From Streptococcus sp. VT 162 (GTDB lineage: Bacteria; Bacillota; Bacilli; Lactobacillales; Streptococcaceae): a stretch of 64,000 nucleotides of DNA. The notes below the pieces were generated by a model that was given only the letters and a program-made list of their open reading frames with translations, searched no databases and was not told the origin of the DNA. Below, piece after piece: positions 1 to 9,461 of the stretch. Numbering within the stretch: the stretch's first letter is position 1; each line of letters starts with the position of its first letter. The stretch covers positions 1,550,001 through 1,614,000 of the forward strand of contig CP007628.2 of the NCBI GenBank assembly GCA_000688775.2, written 5' to 3'. The translations under genes were made by a program, and so were the position numbers.

Positions 1-300
1 GAGCTTACTGAGACAGACTGGCTCGCACTCGCTGAGGCTGATCGACTAGCACTGGCTGAGGCGGATTGACTTGAACTCATTGACGCTGATTGGCTAGCGC
101 TCACTGAAGCTGATTGGCTGACACTCGCTGAAGCTGATTCACTTGCACTCACCGATGCTGACTCACTTGCGCTTACTGAAGCTGATTGACTCGAACTCAA
201 TGATGCAGACTGACTCGAGCTTACAGATGCAGACTGACTCGAGCTTACTGAAGCTGATTCACTTGAGCTTACTGAAGCAGATTGGCTATTACTTACTGAA
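1..300 (-). repeat. 24-bp tandem repeats encoding the serine-rich repeat region
   Basis: Degenerate 24-bp units, each encoding 8 residues with Ser at alternate positions (SASVSSSQ, SASVSSSE and variants). Adjacent units between about 190 and 290 differ by only a few bases. The array continues past the left edge, so its length is unknown. In this family such arrays are O-glycosylated stalks and vary in copy number. Confidence 0.85.
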
Positions 301-2465
301 ATTGACGCTTGATTTGGCGTAATTTGTCCATTAAACACATCTGAAACCAAACCATCTACTGTCGTACTAGCAGTCACTGGTCCACTTGGAAGTCGTCCTC
401 CATTGCGATCATATACTTTCTTCAAGTCAGTTGCAGTAAAGGTTACACTGGTAGAACTCCCCGTTGCCTGTTTGGTAAATGTTTCACCTGCAATTGTTAA
501 AGTAACTGTCCCACCTGGAGCAACCCCATCTACCGTAATCGCTTGATTTGAGAGCCCACCTTTTTCGTTAAGATATTGATTCTCTATCCTTGGCGTCTGA
601 GGGCGCACAGTAAAGCTCACGTCAATTTCATCCGTACTTCCATCTGGATAAGTTACCACCGCTGTCAAAGTATGCCGACCAGCAGACAAATTCGTATTGG
701 TTCCAGATTTCCAAGTATAGGTTGTTCTAGTTCCCTTAGTAATTCCTGTAGTAGGTAATTCTGGCGTCCCTGTAGCATTCGTGATGTACTGACTAGCTTC
801 ACCAACAGAGATTGTCCCCGAATTTGTCGTAAGAGTAAAGTCTCGATTACTTTCAGCATTGATAGCTGGTTCGTACTTTTCAGACTGAGCATGGACTTCA
901 AATTGAATTGCGGCAGGGTTGGCTGTTAAATCTTTTACAAGTCCAACGTCAGTAGTATTTCCGTTAAAATTACCTTCCTGATCATAGGTGAAAACATAAC
1001 GAGTCCACACACTATTTACTGCTTGATTTTTTCCAACAGAACCCGTGATTGAAACTGTGAAAGGATTTGAAGCTGTAGCATTTCCATCTTTGGCTAGTTT
1101 ATTTGTCGGAACAATCATTCTGATACTTTGACCATTACTCGTAGTGAATGAGACAACAGTTGAAGTAGCCGGATATGCCGCGGGTACAGAAGTGGGTACA
1201 AATTTTGCATGTTCAATTCGACCACTGTTATCAGTAAACTCAATGGTCCCAGAAAAATTTTCTTCTCGATAAATTTTAAATTTTTGCCCTTCTAGAACTG
1301 CGCCACCTGTAACGGTTATTTTCTGAAGTTCTGGCTTCTCAGTATCCCTAGCAGCTCTGAAGCTAGCGGTATTTGAAGCTTGGGTCAAAGCTTGTCCATT
1401 TCTGCTGTCACGAAGTCCAGAGTTGGCACGTAATACAGCATTTGCAATACTGTTTCGAGCTTCTGTAGCCTTATTCAAAATAGGAGTAAGATCAGAAAGC
1501 TCCCCTTTCAAGGACTTTTCAATCTCATTGTTGACAAGACTAGCCTTGGCAATTGCCTCATCCGAGTTTGGAAGTCCCTGCGCTTGAGCTAGAAATTGCC
1601 CAATCTCGGCTGATAAGGACTCTAATTTCTTCCGTTTTTCTTCACTTTGCTTTTCTGTCAAGGCTACAGAAGTCATTGTGAAACTCGATTCAGCCGTCAC
1701 ACCTTCATTCTTTACACGACCAGACTGACTTTGAGGCAAGGATTCTGTAGAAAAAGCAACTGCTTTTAATTCTTTTGAAGGTTGTGATTCTTTCACTGTC
1801 TCCCGAGCTGACTCACTTGCTTGGTACTGACTTTGAACACCAACTGAAGCTCTCTCTGACAAACCACTATTCGCTTGATTTTGTGTTCCAAGGGATTCAC
1901 TTGAACTAGCAGTTACACTTTGACTGTTTGCCAAGGATTGACTAGTAGAAGCAGATTGGCGCATCGACTGGCTCACGCTAGAAGAGCTTGAAGCACTGAT
2001 AGACTGACTCGTAGAGGCAGATTGACTGGCGCTCTGCGAATTGAATTCTGACAATGACTGGCTTTGACTGGTAGACAAAGACAAGCTAGCAGCATCTTGA
2101 TGATCCTGTGTCGTCCCTAGCACTACTGAATCTCTCGTCGCCAGGGTATCTTTTGATTCGACAGTCTTTTCAACAGCGACTGCATCATTGGCATAAACAC
2201 GCGTTTGCGTCGCAGCAAAACCACCTAAGATCGTTCCCGTAGCTGCTATCCCTTTCAAGACATCCAAGCCGGTCAACTTCTGACCTTCTTGCTTTTCAAC
2301 CATTTCTGTCTTTACTTGGCTCGTATCCGCACTTCCACGCATCACCTTAAATAAGCCAAAAAGGGAAGTCGAGGCCCGTAGCCAATGCTTCCCTGATTTG
2401 ATTAATTTGAACCGAGTTACACGGTCTGTTTCTCTATATTCACCCTTCTGGCGTCTAAAAAACAT
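1..2465 (-). CDS. Serine-rich repeat glycoprotein adhesin, N-terminal part (gene runs off left edge)
   Basis: Reading from the start at 2465, 821 codons stay open to the window edge. Residues 1-92 form the long signal peptide typical of accessory-Sec (SecA2/SecY2) substrates: a basic N-region with the SGKHWLRA motif near residues 24-31, then a hydrophobic stretch ending TRVYA. A short Ser/Gln-rich segment (about 125-192) follows, then a non-repetitive putative binding region (about 265-720) that begins helical and continues Ig-like. From about residue 725 (base 290) the long serine-rich repeat starts, with 8-residue units of the SASVSSSQ type. This is the PsrP/Fap1/GspB layout. The GAGGGG Shine-Dalgarno at 2472-2477 favours ATG 2465 over ATG 2471. 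Glycosyltransferase and accessory-Sec genes are not in the window. Ligand specificity cannot be read from the sequence. Confidence 0.9.
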   Translation of the reverse strand, partial: MFFRRQKGEYRETDRVTRFKLIKSGKHWLRASTSLFGLFKVMRGSADTSQVKTEMVEKQEGQKLTGLDVLKGIAATGTILGGFAATQTRVYANDAVAVEKTVESKDTLATRDSVVLGTTQDHQDAASLSLSTSQSQSLSEFNSQSASQSASTSQSISASSSSSVSQSMRQSASTSQSLANSQSVTASSSESLGTQNQANSGLSERASVGVQSQYQASESARETVKESQPSKELKAVAFSTESLPQSQSGRVKNEGVTAESSFTMTSVALTEKQSEEKRKKLESLSAEIGQFLAQAQGLPNSDEAIAKASLVNNEIEKSLKGELSDLTPILNKATEARNSIANAVLRANSGLRDSRNGQALTQASNTASFRAARDTEKPELQKITVTGGAVLEGQKFKIYREENFSGTIEFTDNSGRIEHAKFVPTSVPAAYPATSTVVSFTTSNGQSIRMIVPTNKLAKDGNATASNPFTVSITGSVGKNQAVNSVWTRYVFTYDQEGNFNGNTTDVGLVKDLTANPAAIQFEVHAQSEKYEPAINAESNRDFTLTTNSGTISVGEASQYITNATGTPELPTTGITKGTRTTYTWKSGTNTNLSAGRHTLTAVVTYPDGSTDEIDVSFTVRPQTPRIENQYLNEKGGLSNQAITVDGVAPGGTVTLTIAGETFTKQATGSSTSVTFTATDLKKVYDRNGGRLPSGPVTASTTVDGLVSDVFNGQITPNQASISVSNSQSASVSSSESASVSSSQSASVSSSQSASLSSSQSASVSASESASVSASESASASVSQSASVSASQSASMSSSQSASASASRSASASASQSVSVS

Positions 2466-2519
2466 GTTCATCCCCTCAACTTGAAAAAGATCTATTCACC
2501 TATAAAATACTATCTTCTT

Positions 2520-2548
2520 ATTATATACCAAATATACCGACAATTCAA
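2520..2548 (-). promoter_or_regulatory. Promoter of the serine-rich adhesin gene
   Basis: Minus strand: TTGAAT (2548-2543), 17-nt spacer, TATAAT (2525-2520), about 50 bases upstream of the start codon. Both hexamers are near consensus and the spacing is optimal. Confidence 0.7.
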
Positions 2549-2750
2549 TATCTATAACATATCCTAAAGAAAGAAAATGATTTCAAAAATGACTTTATTT
2601 CAAATCTATTCTGTTTTTTCAATATAATTTTCATTTTATTATTCTGTTAATATATTTTATTTATTTTTTAACCATTTCTATATGCTTTAAAAATTGAGCA
2701 AATAATTCCAATCACTCAGGGAATTGATTTTTATTCAAAATATAGAAAAA

Positions 2751-3064
2751 GTCCATGAATCAATAGCATCCACAGACTTTTAGGAGTAGAGTATTTAAAG
2801 GCAGTTTCACAAATGAATCAATGAGGCCAGTAGCTGAAGTAACTTTCTATCCTTTCCAACAAAAAATTCCATACTAATTAATAGCCGTAATCTACGACAC
2901 TGAGTTTTACAAATCGATTTCATTTGTAAAACGTGGTTACGACGGAAAAATCCACGAATCGATAATATTCGTGGACTTTTCTTACGACGCATTTAAGCAA
3001 AATGCCATACTAATTAATAGCCGTAATCTACGACACGAAGAGGCGAAAACGATTATTTTTCGCC
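2751..3064. repeat. Degenerate repeat units with hairpins and a 32-bp direct repeat
   Basis: A 32-bp sequence beginning CCATACTAATTAATAGCCG occurs identically at 2869-2900 and 3005-3036. Each copy is followed by a hairpin of different sequence: 2904-2932 (11-bp stem GTTTTACAAAT, 7-nt loop) and 3042-3064 (8-bp stem GGCGAAAA). A further hairpin at 2951-2975 (9-bp stem TCCACGAAT, 7-nt loop) has a decayed relative at 2751-2782. No coding function is seen, and none of it matches the pneumococcal BOX or RUP sequences as I remember them. With 2466-2750 (AT-rich, adhesin promoter only) this accounts for most of the gene-free stretch 2466-3150. Confidence 0.7.
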
Positions 3065-3086
3065 GATGAGTTAGTGAGGCAGTTAG

Positions 3087-3143
3087 GCAAGTCTAATAGG
3101 ACTTGCTGTAGCCTACTTAGATTGCTTTGCAATCAAGTAGGCT
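3087..3143 (-). terminator. Hairpins downstream of prfC
   Basis: Two stem-loops follow the prfC stop: 3110-3143 (AGCCTACTT plus GATTGC, one bulged A, TTT loop) and 3087-3106 (7-bp stem GCAAGTC). Neither is followed by a strong U-run, so efficiency as an intrinsic terminator is uncertain. Confidence 0.45.
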
Positions 3144-3150
3144 TACTGAA

Positions 3151-4695
3151 TCACATCTTCTCCTCCAACTCTACGTCTGGATACTTATCCGCAAACCAGC
3201 GGAGGGCAAAGTCATTTTCAAAAAGGAAGACTGGCTGGTCGAAACGGTCCTTGGCCAAGATATTGCGGCTTGAGGACATGCGCTCGTCCAAGTCCTCAGG
3301 CTTGATCCAACGAACGGTCTTTTTACCCATTGGGCTCATGACCACTTCTGCATTGTACTCGCCTTCCATGCGGTGCTTAAAGACTTCAAATTGGAGTTGT
3401 CCGACAGCCCCTAGCATGTACTCGCCTGTTTGGTAATTCTTATAAAGCTGAATGGCTCCCTCTTGCACCAATTGCTCAATCCCCTTATGGAAGGATTTTT
3501 GTTTCATGACGTTCTTAGCAGAAACTTTCATGAAAATTTCAGGGGTAAAGGTTGGCAGTGGTTCAAACTCAAACTTGTTTTTTCCAACCGTCAAAGTGTC
3601 TCCAACCTGATAAGTACCGGTATCGTAAACCCCGATGATATCTCCTGCCACGGCATTGGTCACATTCTCACGACTTTCCGCCATAAACTGGGTGACATTA
3701 GACAGTTTAGCCCCTTTACCAGTACGAGGTAGATTGACACTCATACCACGCTCAAATTCACCCGATACGATACGAACAAAGGCGATACGGTCACGGTGAC
3801 GAGGGTCCATGTTGGCTTGGATTTTAAAGACAAATCCTGAGAAATCCTTGTCATAAGGATCCACAATTTCGCCATCTGTTTTCTTGTGTCCATGTGGTTC
3901 TGGAGCAAACTTAAGGAAGGTCTCAAGGAAGGTCTGCACCCCAAAGTTAGTGAGAGCTGAACCGAAGAAGACCGGAGTCAGTTCTCCTGCAAGAATAGCT
4001 TCTTCTGAAAACTCATTCCCTGCTTCTTGCAACAGTTCGATGTCGTCCTTAACCTGAGCGTAGAAAGGATTGCTTCCAAAGAGCTTATCCCCTTCTTCCA
4101 GACTGGCAAAACGTTCATCCCCTTTATAAAGTTCCAAACGTTGGTTATAGAGGTCATACAATCCTTCAAAGGCTTTCCCCATCCCGATTGGCCAGTTCAT
4201 AGGATAGCTCGCAATGCCAAGGACTTCTTCTAGTTCTTGCAAGAGGTCCAGTGGCTCACGACCATCACGGTCTAGCTTGTTCATAAAAGTAAAGACTGGG
4301 ATGCCACGGTGCTTCACAACCTCAAACAATTTCTTGGTTTGGGCCTCGATACCCTTGGCAGAGTCCACGACCATGACCGCAGCATCCACCGCCATCAAGG
4401 TCCGATAGGTATCTTCTGAGAAGTCCTCGTGCCCTGGTGTGTCGAGGATATTGACGCGCTTGCCATCGTAGTCAAACTGCATAACAGATGACGTGACCGA
4501 AATCCCACGTTGTTTCTCGATATCCATCCAGTCAGACTTGGCAAAAGTCCCTGTTTTCTTTCCTTTAACCGTACCAGCCTCACGAATCTCGCCCCCAAAA
4601 TAGAGTAATTGCTCTGTAATGGTTGTCTTACCCGCGTCCGGGTGGGAGATGATGGCAAAGGTACGGCGTTTCTTGATTTCTTCTTGAATAGTCAT
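3151..4695 (-). CDS. prfC: Peptide chain release factor 3
   Basis: A 514-residue GTPase that recycles RF1/RF2 from the ribosome after termination. The N-terminal G domain shows the P-loop in HPDAGKTTI (about 18-26), DTPGHEDF and NKLDRD, followed by translation-factor beta-barrel domains. The length equals the usual streptococcal RF3. It has its own promoter about 90 bases upstream and appears monocistronic. Confidence 0.97.
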   Translation of the reverse strand: MTIQEEIKKRRTFAIISHPDAGKTTITEQLLYFGGEIREAGTVKGKKTGTFAKSDWMDIEKQRGISVTSSVMQFDYDGKRVNILDTPGHEDFSEDTYRTLMAVDAAVMVVDSAKGIEAQTKKLFEVVKHRGIPVFTFMNKLDRDGREPLDLLQELEEVLGIASYPMNWPIGMGKAFEGLYDLYNQRLELYKGDERFASLEEGDKLFGSNPFYAQVKDDIELLQEAGNEFSEEAILAGELTPVFFGSALTNFGVQTFLETFLKFAPEPHGHKKTDGEIVDPYDKDFSGFVFKIQANMDPRHRDRIAFVRIVSGEFERGMSVNLPRTGKGAKLSNVTQFMAESRENVTNAVAGDIIGVYDTGTYQVGDTLTVGKNKFEFEPLPTFTPEIFMKVSAKNVMKQKSFHKGIEQLVQEGAIQLYKNYQTGEYMLGAVGQLQFEVFKHRMEGEYNAEVVMSPMGKKTVRWIKPEDLDERMSSSRNILAKDRFDQPVFLFENDFALRWFADKYPDVELEEKM

Positions 4696-4784
4696 AAGTT
4701 CTCTTTCTTTGATTTCTATTTTTAGTTGTTTCAGTTGCTAAGAATGATGTTTACATTGGATTGTACTATTCCTTTCAACTCTCC

Positions 4785-4813
4785 ATTATAGCGGATTTTG
4801 GGGAGTTTTTCAA
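4785..4813 (-). promoter_or_regulatory. prfC promoter
   Basis: Minus strand: TTGAAA (4813-4808), 17 nt, TATAAT (4790-4785). It has the same architecture and CGCTATAATGG surroundings as the promoter of the next gene at 5574-5602. Confidence 0.8.
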
Positions 4814-4837
4814 TTGCTCATCTGATGAAAAGGCAAG

Positions 4838-5530
4838 CTAGAGCACAGATTGCACCTGATTTCTCTTTTTCCACCGTTTCTTAAACAAGATATCAAAAAG
4901 AACAAGAGCCAGTGAAAGGATGACCGACACAAGGAGGTACTTTATCCATAGAGGAGCATTCGAGATAAACGGGGTATCTCTTAAGAGACCATAATTTCCA
5001 CCCGTCACCTGATTAACCCCAACTAGAAAGAGATTGAGGATAAAGGTATAGGCTACAATCATATATTTCTTGAGCAAGGTCTTGTCATAGTGATTCATCA
5101 AATAAACCAAGGAATTCACTAGAAGGGCATAGTGCCCAATCAAAAATGAAAAACTGGTGATATGGGGGAAATCATAGGGATCAAAAACAGGGTAAACCAA
5201 GGCAAAGACAGCTCCGCTTGCTCCTAAGAGGGCAAAATATTGCTTGCTCCGCCATTTATCTGGCAAGAAAACCACCGCAAACATAGCCAAACGGCAATGA
5301 TAAAAAGGAAGGCTATTAGAAAATGGAATCCCAAAGCCAACATACCAGCTATATAGGGCTAGTAACTGGAGAATCTGAATCCCCTTAAACAAGCGAACAA
5401 ATTTTGGATTTTTGTGATAAGCAAGTGCTCCATAAATACAAAGCACTAAGACAAGCATCATAACCCCATACCAAAAAAGCGAAATGGGAGGAGGAACCGT
5501 CTGAGATCTGGTGATAAATTGATGGAACAT
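4838..5530 (-). CDS. YwaF/TIGR02206-type integral membrane protein
   Basis: A 230-residue, strongly hydrophobic protein with about six to seven membrane segments and a basic C-terminus. The pattern, with a short polar N-terminus and aromatic-rich turns around FGIPFSNSLPFYHCRLAMF, fits the TIGR02206/YwaF family of conserved membrane proteins of unknown function. It is transcribed alone from a near-consensus promoter. The family assignment is by recall and moderately certain; no substrate or activity can be given. Confidence 0.75.
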   Translation of the reverse strand: MFHQFITRSQTVPPPISLFWYGVMMLVLVLCIYGALAYHKNPKFVRLFKGIQILQLLALYSWYVGFGIPFSNSLPFYHCRLAMFAVVFLPDKWRSKQYFALLGASGAVFALVYPVFDPYDFPHITSFSFLIGHYALLVNSLVYLMNHYDKTLLKKYMIVAYTFILNLFLVGVNQVTGGNYGLLRDTPFISNAPLWIKYLLVSVILSLALVLFDILFKKRWKKRNQVQSVL

Positions 5531-5573
5531 ATTTCTATTCTAATTCTTATTTTCTCTATTCTCTAGTTTAACC

Positions 5574-5602
5574 ATTATAGCGAATTAAAAGCGATTTTTC
5601 AA
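5574..5602 (-). promoter_or_regulatory. Promoter of the YwaF-type gene
   Basis: Minus strand: TTGAAA (5602-5597), 17 nt, TATAAT (5579-5574), with the start codon about 45 bases downstream. Confidence 0.8.
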
Positions 5603-5644
5603 TTTCTATTTCTTTTCAGTTTGGCTCCCTTATTTATAGGAAAA

Positions 5645-5655
5645 TATGGTAAAAT
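5645..5655 (+). promoter_or_regulatory. Extended -10 promoter of gatCAB
   Basis: TATGGTAAAAT matches the streptococcal extended -10 (TRTGnTATAAT). No good -35 hexamer lies at 16-18 nt. The start codon of gatC follows 40 bases later. Confidence 0.6.
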
Positions 5656-5695
5656 AGAACAGACTAAAAATCATCATTTCACGAAAGGATGCAAG

Positions 5696-5998
5696 ATGAA
5701 AATTACGCAAGAAGAGGTAACACACGTTGCCAATCTTTCAAAATTAAGATTCTCTGAAGAAGAAACTGCTGCCTTTGCGACAACCTTATCTAAAATTGTT
5801 GACATGGTTGAATTGCTGGGTGAAGTCGACACAACTGGTGTCGCACCTACTACAACCATGGCAGACCGCAAAACTGTACTCCGCCCTGATGTGGCTGAAG
5901 AAGGAACAGACCGTGACCGCTTGTTTAAAAACGTACCTGAAAAAGATAACTACTATATCAAGGTACCAGCTATCCTAGATGATGGAGGAGATGCCTAA
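5696..5998 (+). CDS. gatC: Asp/Glu-tRNA amidotransferase subunit C
   Basis: A 100-residue GatC, the small subunit that holds GatA and GatB together in the enzyme converting Glu-tRNA(Gln) to Gln-tRNA(Gln) and Asp-tRNA(Asn) to Asn-tRNA(Asn). I chose ATG 5696 ([10 protein letters not shown]) because GAAAGGA precedes it and the family starts there; the open frame extends upstream without support. The stop overlaps the start of gatA in ATAATG fashion. Confidence 0.95.
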   Translation: MKITQEEVTHVANLSKLRFSEEETAAFATTLSKIVDMVELLGEVDTTGVAPTTTMADRKTVLRPDVAEEGTDRDRLFKNVPEKDNYYIKVPAILDDGGDA

Positions 5999-7464
5999 TG
6001 ACTTTTAATAACAAAACGATTGAAGACTTGCACAATCTCCTTGTCTCTAAGGAAATTTCTGCAACTGAATTGACCCAAGCAACGCTTGAAGATATTAAAT
6101 CTCGAGAAACAGCTATCAATGCTTTTGTCACTATCGCTGAGGAGCAAGCTCTTGCTCAAGCTAAGGCTATTGATGAGGCTGGAATTGACGTGGATAATGT
6201 CCTTTCAGGAATTCCACTGGCTGTTAAGGATAATATCTCTACCGACGGTATCCTTACAACTGCTGCCTCAAAAATGCTCTACAACTACGAGCCTATCTTT
6301 GATGCGACAGCCGTTGCCAATGCCAAAGCTAAGGGTATGATTGTCGTTGGAAAAACCAACATGGACGAGTTTGCCATGGGTGGTTCAGGTGAGACTTCCC
6401 ACTATGGTGCCACTAAAAATGCTTGGGACCACAGCAAGGTTCCTGGTGGTTCATCAAGTGGTTCTGCTGCAGCTGTAGCGTCAGGGCAAGTCCGCTTGTC
6501 ACTCGGTTCTGATACTGGTGGTTCCATCCGCCAACCTGCCGCCTTCAACGGGATCGTTGGTCTCAAACCGACCTACGGAACGGTTTCTCGTTTCGGTCTC
6601 ATTGCCTTTGGTAGCTCTCTAGATCAAATCGGACCTTTTGCACCTACTGTTAAGGAAAATGCGCTCTTGCTCAACGCTATTGCCAGCGAAGATGCCAAAG
6701 ATTCTACTTCTGCTCCTGTCCGCATCGCTGACTTTACTTCAAAAATCGGGCAAGACATCAAGGGAATGAAAATTGCTTTGCCTAAGGAATACCTTGGTGA
6801 AGGGATTGACCCAGATGTTAAGGAAACCATTCTAAATGCAGCCAAACACTTTGAAAAACTTGGTGCTATCGTCGAAGAAGTCAGCCTTCCTCACTCTAAA
6901 TACGGTGTTGCCGTTTACTACATCATCGCTTCATCAGAAGCCTCATCAAACTTGCAACGCTTTGACGGTATCCGTTACGGCTACCGCGCAGATGATGCAA
7001 GCAACCTTGATGAAATCTATGTAAACAGCCGTAGCCAAGGTTTCGGTGAAGAGGTGAAACGCCGTATCATGCTAGGTACTTTCAGCCTTTCATCAGGTTA
7101 CTATGATGCCTACTACAAGAAAGCTGGTCAGGTCCGTACCCTCATCATCCAAGATTTCGAAAAAGTCTTTGCGGATTACGATTTAATCCTAGGACCAACT
7201 GCTCCAAGCGTTGCCTATGACTTGGATTCACTCAACCACGATCCAGTTGCCATGTACTTAGCTGACCTTTTGACCATCCCAGTCAACTTAGCAGGTCTCC
7301 CAGGAATTTCGATTCCTGCTGGATTTGCTCAAGGTCTACCAGTCGGTCTGCAATTGATCGGTCCTAAGTACTCTGAGGAAACCATTTACCAAGCTGCTGC
7401 TGCTTTTGAAGCGACAACAGACTACCACAAACAACAACCCGTGATTTTTGGAGGTGACAACTAA
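5998..7464 (+). CDS. gatA: Asp/Glu-tRNA amidotransferase subunit A
   Basis: A 488-residue amidase-signature glutaminase of the GatCAB complex. The Gly/Ser-rich signature [14 protein letters not shown] and the downstream [14 protein letters not shown] supply the Ser-cisSer-Lys triad, with the Lys in the AVKDNI segment near residue 78. It releases ammonia from glutamine and channels it to GatB. It overlaps gatC and gatB by one base at each junction, so translation is probably coupled. Confidence 0.97.
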   Translation: MTFNNKTIEDLHNLLVSKEISATELTQATLEDIKSRETAINAFVTIAEEQALAQAKAIDEAGIDVDNVLSGIPLAVKDNISTDGILTTAASKMLYNYEPIFDATAVANAKAKGMIVVGKTNMDEFAMGGSGETSHYGATKNAWDHSKVPGGSSSGSAAAVASGQVRLSLGSDTGGSIRQPAAFNGIVGLKPTYGTVSRFGLIAFGSSLDQIGPFAPTVKENALLLNAIASEDAKDSTSAPVRIADFTSKIGQDIKGMKIALPKEYLGEGIDPDVKETILNAAKHFEKLGAIVEEVSLPHSKYGVAVYYIIASSEASSNLQRFDGIRYGYRADDASNLDEIYVNSRSQGFGEEVKRRIMLGTFSLSSGYYDAYYKKAGQVRTLIIQDFEKVFADYDLILGPTAPSVAYDLDSLNHDPVAMYLADLLTIPVNLAGLPGISIPAGFAQGLPVGLQLIGPKYSEETIYQAAAAFEATTDYHKQQPVIFGGDN

Positions 7465-8909
7465 TGAACTTTGAAACAGTCATTGGACTTGAAGTCCACG
7501 TAGAGCTCAACACCAATTCAAAAATCTTCTCACCTACTTCTGCCCACTTTGGAAATGACCAAAATGCCAACACTAACGTGATTGACTGGTCCTTCCCAGG
7601 AGTTCTGCCAGTTCTCAATAAAGGGGTTGTCGATGCCGGTATCAAGGCAGCTCTTGCCCTCAACATGGACATCCACAAAAAGATGCACTTTGACCGCAAG
7701 AACTACTTCTATCCCGACAATCCCAAAGCCTACCAAATTTCTCAGTTTGATGAGCCAATCGGCTACAACGGCTGGATTGAAGTGGAGTTAGAAGATGGTA
7801 CAACCAAGAAAATCGGTATCGAACGCGCTCACCTAGAGGAAGATGCTGGTAAAAACACCCACGGTACAGATGGCTACTCTTATGTTGACCTCAACCGTCA
7901 AGGGGTGCCCTTGATTGAGATTGTATCTGAAGCAGACATGCGTTCCCCAGAAGAAGCCTATGCTTATCTAACTGCCCTAAAGGAAGTCATCCAGTACGCT
8001 GGTATTTCTGACGTTAAGATGGAAGAAGGTTCTATGCGTGTGGATGCCAACATTTCCCTTCGTCCTTACGGTCAAGAAAAATTCGGTACCAAGACTGAGT
8101 TAAAGAACCTCAACTCCTTCTCAAATGTTCGTAAGGGTCTTGAATACGAAGTTCAACGTCAAGCTGAAATCCTTCGCTCAGGTGGTCAAATTCGCCAAGA
8201 AACGCGCCGTTACGATGAAGCTAACAAGGCAACTATCCTCATGCGTGTCAAAGAAGGTGCTGCAGACTACCGCTACTTCCCAGAACCAGACCTACCACTC
8301 TTTGAAATCTCAGACGAGTGGATTGAGGAAATGCGAACAGAATTGCCAGAGTTTCCAAAAGAACGCCGTGCGCGCTACGTATCTGATCTTGGCTTGTCAG
8401 ACTACGATGCTAGCCAGTTGACTGCAAACAAAGTCACTTCTGACTTCTTTGAAAAAGCTGTTGCCCTCGGTGGCGATGCCAAACAAGTCTCTAACTGGCT
8501 CCAAGGCGAAGTCGCTCAGTTCTTGAACGCCGAAGGTAAAACACTGGAACAAATCGAATTGACACCAGAAAACTTAGTAGAAATGATTGCCATCATCGAA
8601 GACGGCACGATCTCTTCTAAGATTGCCAAGAAAGTCTTTGTCCACCTAGCTAAAAATGGTGGTAGCGCGCGTGAATACGTGGAAAAAGCAGGCTTGGTGC
8701 AAATCTCTGATCCAGATATCTTGATCCCAATCATCCACCAAGTCTTTGCGGATAACGAAGCTGCCGTTGCCGACTTCAAGTCAGGCAAACGCAACGCAGA
8801 CAAGGCCTTCACAGGATTCCTTATGAAGGCAACCAAAGGCCAAGCCAACCCACAAGTTGCTCTTAAACTGCTTGCACAGGAATTGGCGAAGTTGAAAGAC
8901 AGTGAGTAA
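7464..8909 (+). CDS. gatB: Asp/Glu-tRNA amidotransferase subunit B
   Basis: A 481-residue GatB, the tRNA-binding kinase/transamidase subunit. The N-terminal catalytic cradle shows the family landmarks [25 protein letters not shown] and LEEDAGK; the C-terminal part is the helical tail/YqeY-like domain. Third gene of the gatCAB operon, beginning inside the gatA stop. No intrinsic terminator is evident directly downstream. Confidence 0.97.
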   Translation: MNFETVIGLEVHVELNTNSKIFSPTSAHFGNDQNANTNVIDWSFPGVLPVLNKGVVDAGIKAALALNMDIHKKMHFDRKNYFYPDNPKAYQISQFDEPIGYNGWIEVELEDGTTKKIGIERAHLEEDAGKNTHGTDGYSYVDLNRQGVPLIEIVSEADMRSPEEAYAYLTALKEVIQYAGISDVKMEEGSMRVDANISLRPYGQEKFGTKTELKNLNSFSNVRKGLEYEVQRQAEILRSGGQIRQETRRYDEANKATILMRVKEGAADYRYFPEPDLPLFEISDEWIEEMRTELPEFPKERRARYVSDLGLSDYDASQLTANKVTSDFFEKAVALGGDAKQVSNWLQGEVAQFLNAEGKTLEQIELTPENLVEMIAIIEDGTISSKIAKKVFVHLAKNGGSAREYVEKAGLVQISDPDILIPIIHQVFADNEAAVADFKSGKRNADKAFTGFLMKATKGQANPQVALKLLAQELAKLKDSE

Positions 8910-8966
8910 TTTACTCTTTATACACTTTTTTCTACGTTTAAAACGAGAATGAGACAAGGGGAATGA

Positions 8967-9362
8967 ATGAACAAATTTTTACGATTGCTATTTGTCTTAG
9001 TCATCATCGCTATGTTAGGCGCTTCTATACTACAAATTTTCTTTCCATCGTACATGGGAAGTCACTCCGGGTATGGAATATCTGCTGGTTGGCAACGAGA
9101 AATTGGAATATGGAATTTAGCCGTATTGATTATTATTCTCGCTGTCAATATTAAATACGATTGGTTCTATCTACGAATCGCACTTCTTGCTCTCATTATT
9201 GGCGGAATTGGAATAGGAACAAATCACTTACTCAATTATATGGAGTATCACTCTCCTGTAAATGCTATCGGTGCTTTTGAAAATTACTTGCTGGCAATAG
9301 GATGGATTGTGGGATGGCTCATCGAGCGCCATTCCATAAAGAAGCTAAATGCTAGTAAATAA
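8967..9362 (+). CDS. Small membrane protein of unknown function
   Basis: 131 residues with four predicted membrane segments (about 5-25, 48-64, 68-85 and 104-122) and a basic tail. An alternative frame opens at 8963, but ATG 8967 sits better behind AAGGGG and gives the hydrophobic protein. I do not recognise the family. A conserved-looking polar loop (residues 28-47) contains SGYGISAGWQRE. It lies 57 bases after gatB and could be read through from that operon. Confidence 0.7.
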   Translation: MNKFLRLLFVLVIIAMLGASILQIFFPSYMGSHSGYGISAGWQREIGIWNLAVLIIILAVNIKYDWFYLRIALLALIIGGIGIGTNHLLNYMEYHSPVNAIGAFENYLLAIGWIVGWLIERHSIKKLNASK

Positions 9363-9461
9363 CGCCTAGTATATCTTAGATGATTTTTAAAGGTTATTAA
9401 ATAGTTTAATAATCATTCGAATGCAGAATTCTACCTTTTCAATCATATAGTTAGGAGACAC

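Noticed and set aside
1..300. Short tandem repeats resembling a CRISPR or satellite array
   Set aside because: Period 24 bases without spacers, in frame with a Ser-rich coding sequence: it is the adhesin repeat.
2807..2992. Open frame of 61 codons on the minus strand
   Set aside because: It runs across two hairpins and the repeat unit, has no ribosome-binding site and an implausible composition.
3430..4658. Several overlapping open frames on both strands
   Set aside because: All lie inside prfC in other frames; prfC is intact and fully explains the region.
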